Positions 18,499 through 26,401 of a stretch of DNA of 64,000 bases are shown piece after piece. The translations under genes and the position numbers were made by a program. Under the pieces are notes generated by a model. It saw nothing but the letters and a program-made list of their open reading frames with translations, had not been told where the DNA came from and made no database searches. Within the stretch, counting starts at the first letter, position 1, and each line of letters opens with the position of its first letter. Source of the stretch: Rhizobium sp. 9140 (GTDB lineage: Bacteria; Pseudomonadota; Alphaproteobacteria; Rhizobiales; Rhizobiaceae); assembly GCF_900067135.1 (NCBI RefSeq), contig NZ_FJUR01000002.1, positions 733,501 through 797,500 on the forward strand. Reading direction: 5' to 3'.

Positions 18499-18606
18499 AA
18501 CTTTCTCCTCTTGAATCCGCTTGATGCGGTAGCCAGGAGAATAGTCCTGAAGCACTGTCGTGATAACTCACCGACTTGTTCACTCGCTGGTAAGGAGTTC
18601 TAACCA

Positions 18607-19566
18607 ATGCAGTCAGACCTCAATGCACTTGCAGCTTTCGCTCTCGTTGCGGAGAAAAAGAGCTTTCGCGCCGCAGCCGACGCAATGGGCGTCACCCGCT
18701 CTGCCGTCAGCCAGACGATCCGCAGGCTTGAAGAAACGCTTGGCATCGCACTCGTCCATCGGACGACCCGCAGCGTGTCGTTGACGGAGGCAGGTGAACG
18801 GCTCTACGTCGACGCAGCGCCGGCGCTGCGGAATATGCGCGGAGCTATCGAGGCGGTCGTCAACTTTCGCGGCCGACCGCGAGGGCAACTGACGCTCGCG
18901 GTTTCGTCGATCGCAGAGAGTTTCCTGTCGGGGCCAATGCTCGCTGCGTTTCTGGAGGAAAATCCGGAGGTCACGCTGCACATCACCGTCACCGACGAGG
19001 AGTTGGACATCGTCGCGGAGGGCTACGATGCAGGGGTTCGACTCGGCGAAGTGATCGCCCAGGACATGATCGCCGTGCCGGTCTCGGGTGAGCAGCGCCA
19101 GTTGGCCGTAGCGTCGCCGGCTTATCTTCAACACTTCGGGACGCCAAACCATCCGAGCGAGCTTGCAAGCCGTCGCTGCATCGGCTGGCGTCGAGCCACA
19201 AAGGTCGCACCCTACCGGTGGGAGTTCGAAGAAGAGGGGCGGGCTTTCTCTGTGGCTGTGACGGATACGGTCACCACGACCGACATGGCGTTGATGATCA
19301 AGCTCGCCTGCGCAGGCGCCGGCATCAGCTTCGGCATGGAGGACAGTTTCCGGCCGGCAATTGCGAGCGGGGAACTGGTGCCCGTTCTTCAGGACTTCTG
19401 CCCGCGCTTCCCGGGCTTCTTTCTCTACTACCCCAGCCGCCGCAACATCGCGCCGAAACTCAAAGCGCTGGTGGAGTATTTGCGAAGATCGCGCCAGAGT
19501 GGAAGGTTGGATGAGATTATGACAGACGCCGGAGGACAGGCAGGCGCCGACCTTTCGCAAGCATAG
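18607..19566 (+). CDS. LysR-family transcriptional regulator
   Basis: 319 residues. The N-terminal winged helix-turn-helix (ALVAEKKSFRAAADAMGVTR, SAVSQTIRRLEETLG) and a C-terminal effector-binding domain are clear. It starts 108 bases from the divergent SDR gene, the standard layout for LysR control of a neighbouring operon. Its subtype resembles regulators of SDR or aldo-keto reductase genes. The inducer is unknown. Confidence 0.93.
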   Translation: MQSDLNALAAFALVAEKKSFRAAADAMGVTRSAVSQTIRRLEETLGIALVHRTTRSVSLTEAGERLYVDAAPALRNMRGAIEAVVNFRGRPRGQLTLAVSSIAESFLSGPMLAAFLEENPEVTLHITVTDEELDIVAEGYDAGVRLGEVIAQDMIAVPVSGEQRQLAVASPAYLQHFGTPNHPSELASRRCIGWRRATKVAPYRWEFEEEGRAFSVAVTDTVTTTDMALMIKLACAGAGISFGMEDSFRPAIASGELVPVLQDFCPRFPGFFLYYPSRRNIAPKLKALVEYLRRSRQSGRLDEIMTDAGGQAGADLSQA

Positions 19567-20123
19567 CAGCTACAATTTCGACTCTAGCAGTTCCCATCTC
19601 ACCAAATGCGATGCCTTGAACCTCTATGCCATTCCGGACCATAAAGTTCTTCGCCAAATCAAGTGATCTCGAAACCTGTGCAAACGTCCGACGCGTTTCC
19701 AGTTCATGTAGAACAGCTATCCGGATCTTGAGGTCAACCGACGTATCGTCGATGATCGCCGCATGGGCCGATCCCGCCAATTTACTTGGAGGAGGTGGAT
19801 TGTCGTCGCATGGCGAAGGCATTGGCGTGTAAGAGCCTAAAATGGAAACGGCCAACTGATGACGGTAAAATAGTCATGTTCAAGACGACAAAGCCACCAC
19901 AGTCCATCGTCATACCCCAAACAACTGGAGGGATAGAGTACGCCGCACGCGACTGGCACGGAGCCTGCGATGCGTTTCTCGGCATGCCCGCAATCGGTCC
20001 AAGGAAGGCAAGCGGATAGCCCATGCGGGTGCGAAAGGCCATTCCACACCATCAGTTTTCGTTGAGACAACCCGGCTGTTGCTGTCAGGGCGCAACCCTG
20101 CTCTGACGGGGTAATTGCCAGTC
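19567..20123. other. Gene-poor stretch with no convincing gene
   Basis: 557 bases with lower coding quality than the flanks. A minus-strand frame (19517-19855, 112 codons) and two shorter ones exist, but none has a ribosome site or a family I know, and the first overlaps the end of the LysR gene. A small hairpin (CAGGG-CGCAA-CCCTG, 20086-20100) lies just past the end of the minus-strand nrsF paralog and could help end that transcript, but it has no T-run. Confidence 0.5.
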
Positions 20124-20759
20124 CTACCAGCTTAGAAAGCGCCTGCCGGCAAAATAACCTGCTGTGGCCACGATCAACGTTGCGATCGAGTACCAGGTCA
20201 CCATGAACAGCGGACTGTCGTCGGGACAATTGAAGGCGTAAAGAGTGGCGGCAATGCCGGCTGAGGCAAGCGCCGCGATAGCACCAGCCAAACCGGGGTT
20301 GTCTGGCGCGCCGTGCCGCATGGCCAGAAAGAGAAACACGGTCGGGAAGAAGGCGAGCGCCGGGATGGTCATCAGACAATGCAGCGCGTTCTGGCCGATC
20401 AATCTCGTGGTCCACAGACCGGCGGGAACAACAGCCAGTTCGATGATGACAGCGCTTGTCAACAAGACTGGTCCGAGGAGAAGCAGCCAACGCCAGGCAG
20501 TCAGGCTTTGACCCGGCCGGACCATCCGCCCGATCAGCAATGCCGCAGAGAGAAACAGCGACAGCGTTACGACGAACTTGAACGGGAAGCGCAGGGTTTT
20601 GATAGCCTGATCGAAATCCGGGCGTAATCCCAATGTCAGAAAGAACATAGCCGCTGCCACCAAACTACCGACGATCATCGCCAGCGCAAGCGCCTGAGAC
20701 AGGTTGGCCGGCCGACGCGTATCCTCGGCGATCAGCTTGATTAACTCGTCCGTCTTCAC
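20124..20759 (-). CDS. NrsF-family anti-sigma factor, second paralog (DUF1109)
   Basis: Integral membrane anti-sigma factor, 211 residues, six hydrophobic segments. It aligns without gaps with the adjacent paralog at 20941-21576. I chose the GTG at 20759 (MKTDELIKLIAEDTRRP) because it gives exactly the same length and N-terminus as that paralog; an ATG-led frame reaches 20804 but adds unrelated residues. Cys128 (in QNALHCLMTIP) and Cys178 (in NCPDDSPLF) sit at the same positions as in the paralog; such cysteines are thought to sense metals or oxidants in NrsF/OsrA proteins. It lies 181 bases downstream of the first copy, with no own promoter of the GTAAC type. Confidence 0.88.
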   Translation of the reverse strand: MKTDELIKLIAEDTRRPANLSQALALAMIVGSLVAAAMFFLTLGLRPDFDQAIKTLRFPFKFVVTLSLFLSAALLIGRMVRPGQSLTAWRWLLLLGPVLLTSAVIIELAVVPAGLWTTRLIGQNALHCLMTIPALAFFPTVFLFLAMRHGAPDNPGLAGAIAALASAGIAATLYAFNCPDDSPLFMVTWYSIATLIVATAGYFAGRRFLSW

Positions 20760-20940
20760 GCAGATGTTCTTTCTAATAAGATGATGCGATCCATTCCCTG
20801 TCATGTGGACTTCATATGGGGTTTGGCTTGCGCCTCATCAATTTCAGGCTTGTCTATCAAGGGGCATCTCGACGTTCCCTACGACATAGGGCCATTCGCC
20901 GCCATCTGCGCGACGACACTGTGTAGGTCCGACCAAACCC

Positions 20941-21576
20941 TTACCACCGCAATGTCTTGCCGCCAATCAAGGCGCCGGTCGCGGCAACGATCGAAATCGC
21001 AATCGGATACCAGAACATGACAAAGAGCGGGCTGTCGTCATCACAATTGGCTGCGTAGAATGTTGCGGCAATGGCTGCCGACGCCACGCCCGCAACGGCA
21101 CCGGCAAGCGCCGGCCGGACAGGCGCCGCATAACGAAGCGCGTAAAGGAAGCAGGCAAGCGGCCCGAAGGACAGGAACGGAATGATCGTCAGACATAACC
21201 CCGAATTATGCCCCATCATCCGCGGCATCCATGTCGCCGGCGGCATGACGATCAGTTCGAACGCCGCCGAACCAAGCACCAGAAGAACTGGCGTAACGAG
21301 AGCTATGGCTGCCCATTTCAATGGCGCCCCTGGTTTGCCGATCCGACGCATGACCACACCAGCCGTGACCGCCAGAGACATGGTGATGACGAACTTGAAC
21401 AGGAACCGCCCGGTCGCGATCGCGGTGGCGATATCGTCACGCAGGCCGATCACGGAAAAGAAGGAAATGCCGGCGATCAACGTCGCGGCGATAGCGGCGT
21501 GAGCAAGAATGTGATCGAGATTAAGACGGACCGGCGTATCCTGCACGAGAAGATCGATCAGATCATCGGTTTTCAT
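20941..21576 (-). CDS. nrsF: NrsF-family anti-sigma factor, first paralog (DUF1109)
   Basis: Membrane anti-sigma factor, 211 residues with six hydrophobic segments, expected to hold the ECF sigma factor encoded just upstream. The N-terminal cytoplasmic stretch MKTDDLIDLLVQDTP is the sigma-binding end. Cysteines at 128 (SGLCLTIIP), 142 and 178 (NCDDDSPLF) are candidates for signal sensing. The start overlaps the sigma stop by ATGA (21573-21576), ensuring coupled synthesis. In Caulobacter the homologous pair responds to heavy metals and in Bradyrhizobium to reactive oxygen. Confidence 0.92.
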   Translation of the reverse strand: MKTDDLIDLLVQDTPVRLNLDHILAHAAIAATLIAGISFFSVIGLRDDIATAIATGRFLFKFVITMSLAVTAGVVMRRIGKPGAPLKWAAIALVTPVLLVLGSAAFELIVMPPATWMPRMMGHNSGLCLTIIPFLSFGPLACFLYALRYAAPVRPALAGAVAGVASAAIAATFYAANCDDDSPLFVMFWYPIAISIVAATGALIGGKTLRW

Positions 21577-22130
21577 ATCGCGCGCTCCCCGTACAACGAC
21601 GCCAGCGTCTTCAAGGCTCGGTGAAGGGAAACGCGAACCGCGCCCTCCGTCATCTTCAGACGATCGGCGGTCTCGCGAACGCTCGACCCTTCGATGGAGA
21701 TCGACTGGACAATGGTCCGTTGGGGGTCTTTCAGCTTCGCCAGGATATGCTCGATATCGATGCGGTCGGAAACGGAAATGCGCTCGTCGGTTTCGAGCGT
21801 TGCGATCACATCCTCCAGCGGAACCATCGCCTGCTTGCCGCGGCGGCGAAGGCTATCAACCAGCTTGTTGCGAACCATAGCCGAAATCCACGGGCCGAGG
21901 GGTCTGGACGGATCCCACGTCCCGCGTTTGAGATGGATTGCCAGCAACACTTCCTGCACCACGTCTTCAGCCTCGCTTGTCGGCGCTCCGAACTGTTCAC
22001 AGCGCCTGCGCGCCATGACACGCACATGCGGTGTCAATGCTGTCAGCAGGTTGTGATAGGCGTTGCTATCGCCCGCTATTGCGGCGCGCATCCACGACGC
22101 CCATTCGATCTCGCGCGCCGGATGTCTCAT
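21573..22130 (-). CDS. sigF: ECF RNA polymerase sigma factor, sigma-F type
   Basis: 185 residues with sigma region 2 (TSEAEDVVQEVLLAIHLKRG, then PLGPWISAMVRNKLVD) and region 4 (SIEGSSVRETADRLKMTEGA, VRVSLHRALKTL). It is coupled to nrsF. A GTAACG-N16-CGAA element at 22145-22170 faces it, implying autoregulation. With the ATG at 22130 the predicted leader is only about 8 bases; the next in-frame ATG, at 22091 (MRAAIAGDS), would give a normal leader, so the start is not settled. It is the probable master of the nine-promoter regulon in this window. Confidence 0.93.
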   Translation of the reverse strand: MRHPAREIEWASWMRAAIAGDSNAYHNLLTALTPHVRVMARRRCEQFGAPTSEAEDVVQEVLLAIHLKRGTWDPSRPLGPWISAMVRNKLVDSLRRRGKQAMVPLEDVIATLETDERISVSDRIDIEHILAKLKDPQRTIVQSISIEGSSVRETADRLKMTEGAVRVSLHRALKTLASLYGERAI

Positions 22131-22144
22131 CCGATAAAGCCTAA

Positions 22145-22170
22145 TTCGTGCCTCGCAAGGAGAACGTTAC
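22145..22170 (-). promoter_or_regulatory. Predicted sigma-F promoter of sigF-nrsF
   Basis: Reads GTAACG, 16 bases, CGAA on the minus strand, directed at the sigma gene 14 bases away. Same element and same spacing as eight other sites in the window, so the sigma factor probably drives its own synthesis. Confidence 0.82.
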
Positions 22171-22238
22171 AGCGCGGGAACGGCTCATTTGCTGTCATGT
22201 GAAAAGACCATCTGGAGCTGCAACGGCGAGCGAAGTCA

Positions 22239-22850
22239 TCAGGCGGAGACATGCGCTGCCTCGCGAACGTCGGGTTCAAGAAGAGAAAAGACCGGACGGA
22301 TCAGTCCCTGGAGCAATTCCCCCTCCGGCCGCGTTCTGGCCAGGACCCTGATGCCCACTAAGGTGCTCAGAAGCGTGCGAGCCACATCATCCGCCTTGTG
22401 ACGCGAATTGACCGTGCCATCGACTTGGCCCCGTTCGACGCACCGTCGGAAAAAGGCCTCCACCTGCCGCAGAACCTCGGCGACCACCCGCTGAAATTCG
22501 GAATCATGCGGGGCCACCTCCAGCGCGGAGTTGACCAACATACATCCCTTGCGTTTCGTGTCGCTCAACGAGCGCTCGATGATTTCCTCGAAAAACGCCC
22601 TGATCGCCTCCCGTGGAGGCTTGGTTTCAAAGCGCCCCACCCGGTCGCCAAAACTCCTCTTGACGTAAAAATCAAGGGCTTTGCGATAAACAGCGCGCTT
22701 GTCGCCGAAAGCATTGTAAATGCTGGCGGTGGTTATTCCCATCGCGGTGGCAAGATCCCGGATCGATGTCGTCTCGTATCCATGCTGCCAGAAACGCTCC
22801 ACGGCAAGCACAAGAACGGCTTCCTCTTCGAATTCTCTCGGTCTTGCCAT
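22239..22850 (-). CDS. TetR-family transcriptional regulator
   Basis: 203 residues. N-terminal TetR helix-turn-helix: MARPREFEEEAVL, then TTSIRDLATAMGITTASIYN. The C-terminal domain resembles the AcuR/YcdC-like group (KGCMLVNSALEVAPHD). It is divergent from a decayed peroxiredoxin gene that begins about 140 bases away, which was probably its original target. With that target broken, its present role is unclear. Confidence 0.92.
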   Translation of the reverse strand: MARPREFEEEAVLVLAVERFWQHGYETTSIRDLATAMGITTASIYNAFGDKRAVYRKALDFYVKRSFGDRVGRFETKPPREAIRAFFEEIIERSLSDTKRKGCMLVNSALEVAPHDSEFQRVVAEVLRQVEAFFRRCVERGQVDGTVNSRHKADDVARTLLSTLVGIRVLARTRPEGELLQGLIRPVFSLLEPDVREAAHVSA

Positions 22851-22979
22851 TCACCCTGTCTCGCAAAACGTTGATCGGATCGACCTGTAGCTCTACCGAT
22901 GCATTTTATAACAACCGATTTAAAACTCAAGAAGCCGTGTCGCAATCTCTTGCGAAAACGCCGCTTACGCGCTGAAAGG

Positions 22980-23326
22980 AACGATCACTTGAGGATTGAA
23001 CAGGAACTCCTCGATTACAGAACCCGTTTCAAAGCCAGCGCACCTGCCGGCATCGCCGCATTTCTGGACTCCAAAATCGAGGAACTGACCGCGATATTTC
23101 TGTTCAACGGCGTGCCGAACGTCAGAGATCTGGCTCCGGACGTCTCTCTGCCCGGAGTGACCGGCGCGCCTCTTTCTCTCGACGGAGCCTTGGACTGCTA
23201 ATCCCCGCCATCTTCGCGATCGGAGGCCACCGGAAGATAATGCTGGTTCACAGCGAGATCGACTATCGCAAGCGGCTTTCCCCGGACGCCATCGGCGAAG
23301 CCCTGCACGCAGCGGAGATGGCTTGA
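22980..23326 (+). pseudogene. Peroxiredoxin (AhpC/TSA) remnant with internal deletion
   Basis: Two pieces of an alkyl hydroperoxide reductase-like peroxiredoxin. The first (TTG at 22989 after GAAAGGA, to the stop at 23199-23201) matches the N-terminal part: QELLDYRTRFKASAPAGIAA, then VRDLAPDVSLPGVTG. The second (23204-23326, different frame) matches the C-terminus: PAIFAIGGHRKIMLVHSEID, then YRKRLSPDAIGEAL. The middle, some 100 residues including the catalytic Cys motif, is gone. The product would be inactive. It is divergent from the TetR gene. Confidence 0.8.
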
Positions 23327-23363
23327 TACCGGCATTGTCCGGTATCATTGTTTGAACCTGTGC

Positions 23364-24110
23364 TCAGGAACGCGGCATGGCCTTATCCAGAAAGGCCAGC
23401 ACACGCCTCCAGTTTTCCTCGGCGCCCAACGGGTTCGTGTCACGTCGAAGGCTGGAGGAGCCGTGGACCCCGTGCCGGGGCACATATCGTTGCGCCCGAC
23501 CGTTCGACACAGCTTTCGCCAAGGCCATCGCGCTGGCGATTTCGTCGGCGTCCGGCGCGGAGGTTATATAGACAGGTATCTCCAGTCGGGATGCCGCTTT
23601 CTGGATCGAATAGCCGGCAATGTACTCGGCCGGCGAAAAGGCCAGGAGAGCCTTTACCTCCGGATGGTTTGCCGCAACGACAAACACCAGCGCAGAAGAA
23701 TAGCTCGATCCCCATAAGGCAATGGGAGCGCTGGCACGAGCCCTGGCGAAACTGAGGGAAGCCTCAAGATCAGGTAGGGTGTCGGCGTAGGTAACGCCTG
23801 ACCGGACGTTCGCAGCCGTTTCGTTCACCGAGCCCCAGAGGTCGCTGCCGGAACGCAGATCGACGGCAAGGGTTTCGAAACCCGCCTTGTTAAGGAGCGG
23901 TGCCAGCGGTTCATATTCGCCTTTGTTCGATGCGGCCATGTGAAACAGGAGGATTGTGCCTCTGGCTGGCCCCACCGGCTTGCGGAGATCGGCGTAGATT
24001 CGCACACCGTCCTTGGCCGCGAATGACACCTCGTCAGCCAGCGCCGGAAAGACTGCCGTAAGGTTCAGGGCTGCGGCGATAGCGAGACCGACAAGATGAG
24101 GCAAGCGCAT
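23364..24110 (-). CDS. Secreted alpha/beta-hydrolase (dienelactone hydrolase-like)
   Basis: 248 residues from the ATG at 24110, which has GGAG 6 bases upstream; the frame reaches 24152. A signal peptide is evident (LVGLAIAAALNLTAVFPALA). The fold signatures are LLFHMAASNKGEY, the nucleophile elbow GSSYSS, and a late His (PRHGVHGSSS). Substrate unknown; likely a periplasmic ester. A GTAACA-N16-CGTA element (24146-24171) lies about 36 bases upstream, so it probably belongs to the sigma-F regulon. It is divergent from the DUF1223 gene, which has its own such element. Confidence 0.88.
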   Translation of the reverse strand: MRLPHLVGLAIAAALNLTAVFPALADEVSFAAKDGVRIYADLRKPVGPARGTILLFHMAASNKGEYEPLAPLLNKAGFETLAVDLRSGSDLWGSVNETAANVRSGVTYADTLPDLEASLSFARARASAPIALWGSSYSSALVFVVAANHPEVKALLAFSPAEYIAGYSIQKAASRLEIPVYITSAPDADEIASAMALAKAVSNGRAQRYVPRHGVHGSSSLRRDTNPLGAEENWRRVLAFLDKAMPRS

Positions 24111-24145
24111 GGGAACTCCGGGAAATATTTGCATTGAGCCTCTGA

Positions 24146-24171
24146 TACGCACCCGCGTCCACGGTTGTTAC
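24146..24171 (-). promoter_or_regulatory. Predicted sigma-F promoter of the secreted hydrolase
   Basis: GTAACA, 16 bases, CGTA on the minus strand; the -10-like half ends 36 bases before the ATG at 24110. It sits 44 bases from an opposite-facing copy (24216-24241), a divergent pair. Confidence 0.82.
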
Positions 24172-24215
24172 CGAACGGATTGATATTCGTCGGTCGATCA
24201 CGAGGCTGTGACCCC

Positions 24216-24241
24216 GTAACATCCGGGCGTGTCCCGACGAA
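24216..24241 (+). promoter_or_regulatory. Predicted sigma-F promoter of the DUF1223 gene
   Basis: GTAACA, 16 bases, CGAA on the plus strand, ending 55 bases before the ATG at 24297. Faces away from the hydrolase promoter. Confidence 0.82.
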
Positions 24242-24296
24242 TCCGCACTGTCCCTCTGGATCCTCCAGGGCGTGACGATCCTTTCGGGAGCGTGCC

Positions 24297-24995
24297 ATGG
24301 TTTACCTCAGCGAAATCCAAAAAGCGGCCTTTGTCTTGTCTGTCGTCGTCGGGATCACGATGCCTGCTCATGCGGCAGATCGCTCACCGACGGTCGTTGA
24401 ACTGTTCACCAGTCAGGGCTGCTCGTCCTGTCCGCCGGCCAATGCCAATCTTACCAAAATCAGCAAGCGGCCGGATGTTCTGGTGCTGAGTTTTTGAGTG
24501 ACGTATTGGGATTATCTCGGCTGGAGAGACACCTACGGAAAGCCGGAATTCACCGAACGCCAGATTGCCTACGAGCCGGCTCTCAACCAAGCTGGTCCCT
24601 ACACCCCGCAAATGGTCGTCAATGGACGCGCGACCGTCGTCGGAAACCGGTTCGACGACGTCCTATCGCTTCTCGACGATGCCCAACCTGGGAAAGGGCC
24701 AAGTCTCGCACTGATCGGACAGAAGGTGCGGATCGGTTCGTCCGATATCGACACGCCGGCCGACGTCTGGCTGGTTCGCTATAATCCTTCCGTCGAAGCG
24801 GTTCCGGTGGCGCGGGGAGAAAACGGCGGCAGGACGCTGCAGCATACACATGTGGTTCACCGTCTTGACCGGCTGGGAGTTTGGAATGGCCAGCGCGCGT
24901 CTTTCACCCTGCCGGCCTCGGAACACGGCTTGAAGACCGCAGTTCTCGTCCAGCGCCCGAACGGCGGCCCGATCCTGTCTGCAGTCACGGATTAG
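24297..24995 (+). pseudogene. DUF1223 family secreted thioredoxin-like protein, interrupted by in-frame TGA
   Basis: The frame encodes a normal-length DUF1223 protein (232 residues plus the stop) but has TGA at 24495-24497. Upstream part (66 residues): signal peptide ending AHAADRS, then the VELFTSQGCSSCPPANA motif with the redox CxxC. Downstream part (165 residues) resumes in the same frame as VTYWDYLGWRDTYGKPEF and keeps the family motifs TPQMVVNGRATVVG and HVVHRLDRLGVW. The start has GGGAG 7 bases upstream. The site normally holds a non-Cys residue, so selenocysteine is unlikely; nonsense mutation, readthrough or sequencing error are the options. Confidence 0.8.
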
Positions 24996-25017
24996 ACCTC
25001 CGCTGTCCGTCTCGTTT

Positions 25018-25431
25018 TTAAAAAGGCTTACCGACGGCCAGCCACGCAATCGCAGCGACTGCGATGAGCGTGGCGGCCGGTGCGTGCCGAACCAAGGCCG
25101 GCAACTCCACTCCGCCGCGTAACGCGCGGCGAAGCATGTCTGCCTCGACAGTGTGCAGCCCGGTCAGGAAGACCGCGGGTATCGTCTTCAGCAGCAGCCA
25201 GATCGAGGTGTCCCACCCAGCTCCGAAAGCCATGGTGAAGCCAGCCAGCCAGACGACCGCCAAGGCCGGCGTCGTCACGATAGTATCCCACCGCAGGACG
25301 CCTTCGACGAACCGGCGGGAGCGTTCATCGATCCGGGGATGCGTGTTCCTCAACGTCATGGCGAGCAGCAAAATACCGCCGATCAGAAGAACGACAGCAA
25401 AGACATGCACAGCCTTCACATAAAGATACAT
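25018..25431 (-). CDS. CopD-like integral membrane protein
   Basis: 137 residues with four hydrophobic segments. Its first helix (YVKAVHVFAVVLLIGGILLL) and the WLLLKTIPAVFLTGLHTVEA stretch resemble the CopD/DUF2269 group of small four-helix proteins, which keep histidines in the membrane; a role in copper or haem handling is plausible but unproven. It converges on the DUF1223 frame (22 bases between stops) and lies 68 bases downstream of the YghU-type gene, so it may end that operon. Confidence 0.7.
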   Translation of the reverse strand: MYLYVKAVHVFAVVLLIGGILLLAMTLRNTHPRIDERSRRFVEGVLRWDTIVTTPALAVVWLAGFTMAFGAGWDTSIWLLLKTIPAVFLTGLHTVEADMLRRALRGGVELPALVRHAPAATLIAVAAIAWLAVGKPF

Positions 25432-25499
25432 GCCGGCATATCCCTACCACCGTTCCGTGTGCGTCGATCGACACCGTACGAAGCGCGGTCGCCTCGTCA

Positions 25500-26375
25500 T
25501 CATGCCGGAGGCGCGACCTTGTCCTGCGTCTTCGTCTCGAAGTCGCTGGCATCGTGGCGCTCATGCAACTGCTCTGCCGGATCGCCTGATATGCGGTTGA
25601 CCATGCGGCCGCGCTTGACAGTTGGGCGCATATGGATCTGATCCGCCCAGCGCTGGACGTTCTTGTAGTCCTGAACCTGAAGGAATTCGGCGGCGTCGTA
25701 TTGCCAGCCTTTCGCGAGACCGCCGTACCAGGGCCAGATGGCCATGTCGGCGATGGTGTATTCACGGCCGGCGATATATTCGCTCTCGGCCAGACGGCGG
25801 TCGAGCACGTCCAGTTCGCGCTTCACCTCCATGGCGAAGCGGTCGATCGCATACTCGATCTTCGTCGGCGCATAGGCATAAAAATGACCGAAGCCGCCGC
25901 CGAGATAAGGGGCACTGCCCATCTGCCAGAACAGCCAGGAGAGGCATTCCGCACGCGCCGGCTGTTCGTCAGGGAGGAAGGCGCCAAACTTCTCGGCAAG
26001 ATAGGTCAGGATCGACCCGGATTCGAAGACGCGGATCGGAGTGCTGCCGCTACGGTCCAGCAGGGCCGGGATCTTCGAGTTGGGATTCACGTCCACGAAA
26101 CCGCTTCCGAACTGATCGCCATCCCCGATCCTGATCAGCCACGCATCATATTCTGCCCCGGCATGGCCAAGCGCCAGCAATTCCTCGAGCATGATGGTGA
26201 CTTTCACACCATTCGGCGTGCCCAGCGAATAGAGCTGAAGGGGATGGCGGCCGACGGGCAGCGCCTTGTCATGGGTCGGCCCGGCGATCGGCCAGTTGAT
26301 ATTCGCGAACGCTCCACCACTCGGCTTGGTCCAGGCCCAGACTTTGGAGGGAACGTAAACGGGAGAATCTGTCAT
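25500..26375 (-). CDS. yghU: Glutathione S-transferase, YghU type
   Basis: 291 residues, closely similar along its length to E. coli YghU, a disulfide-bond reductase of the Nu class. Diagnostic pieces: KVWAWTKPSGGAFANINWPI, LYSLGTPNGVKVTIMLEELL, RIGDGDQFGSGFVDVNPNSK and the C-terminal EQLHERHDASDFET. ATG 26375 matches the start of E. coli YghU and has CGGAG upstream; an alternative ATG at 26402 would overlap the preceding GST stop. Likely co-transcribed with the other GST gene. Probable role: reduction of glutathione-linked or organic disulfides/peroxides in the cytoplasm. Confidence 0.93.
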   Translation of the reverse strand: MTDSPVYVPSKVWAWTKPSGGAFANINWPIAGPTHDKALPVGRHPLQLYSLGTPNGVKVTIMLEELLALGHAGAEYDAWLIRIGDGDQFGSGFVDVNPNSKIPALLDRSGSTPIRVFESGSILTYLAEKFGAFLPDEQPARAECLSWLFWQMGSAPYLGGGFGHFYAYAPTKIEYAIDRFAMEVKRELDVLDRRLAESEYIAGREYTIADMAIWPWYGGLAKGWQYDAAEFLQVQDYKNVQRWADQIHMRPTVKRGRMVNRISGDPAEQLHERHDASDFETKTQDKVAPPA

Positions 26376-26401
26376 GTGAGCTCCGGATATCTCGTTGGCC
26401 A

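Noticed and set aside
19517..19855. Minus-strand frame of 112 codons after the LysR gene
   Set aside because: Overlaps the end of a convincing gene, lacks a ribosome site, and its residues match no family that I know.
24495..24497. TGA as a selenocysteine codon in DUF1223
   Set aside because: The redox CxxC is elsewhere and the family does not have Cys at this site; no SECIS-like hairpin was recognised.
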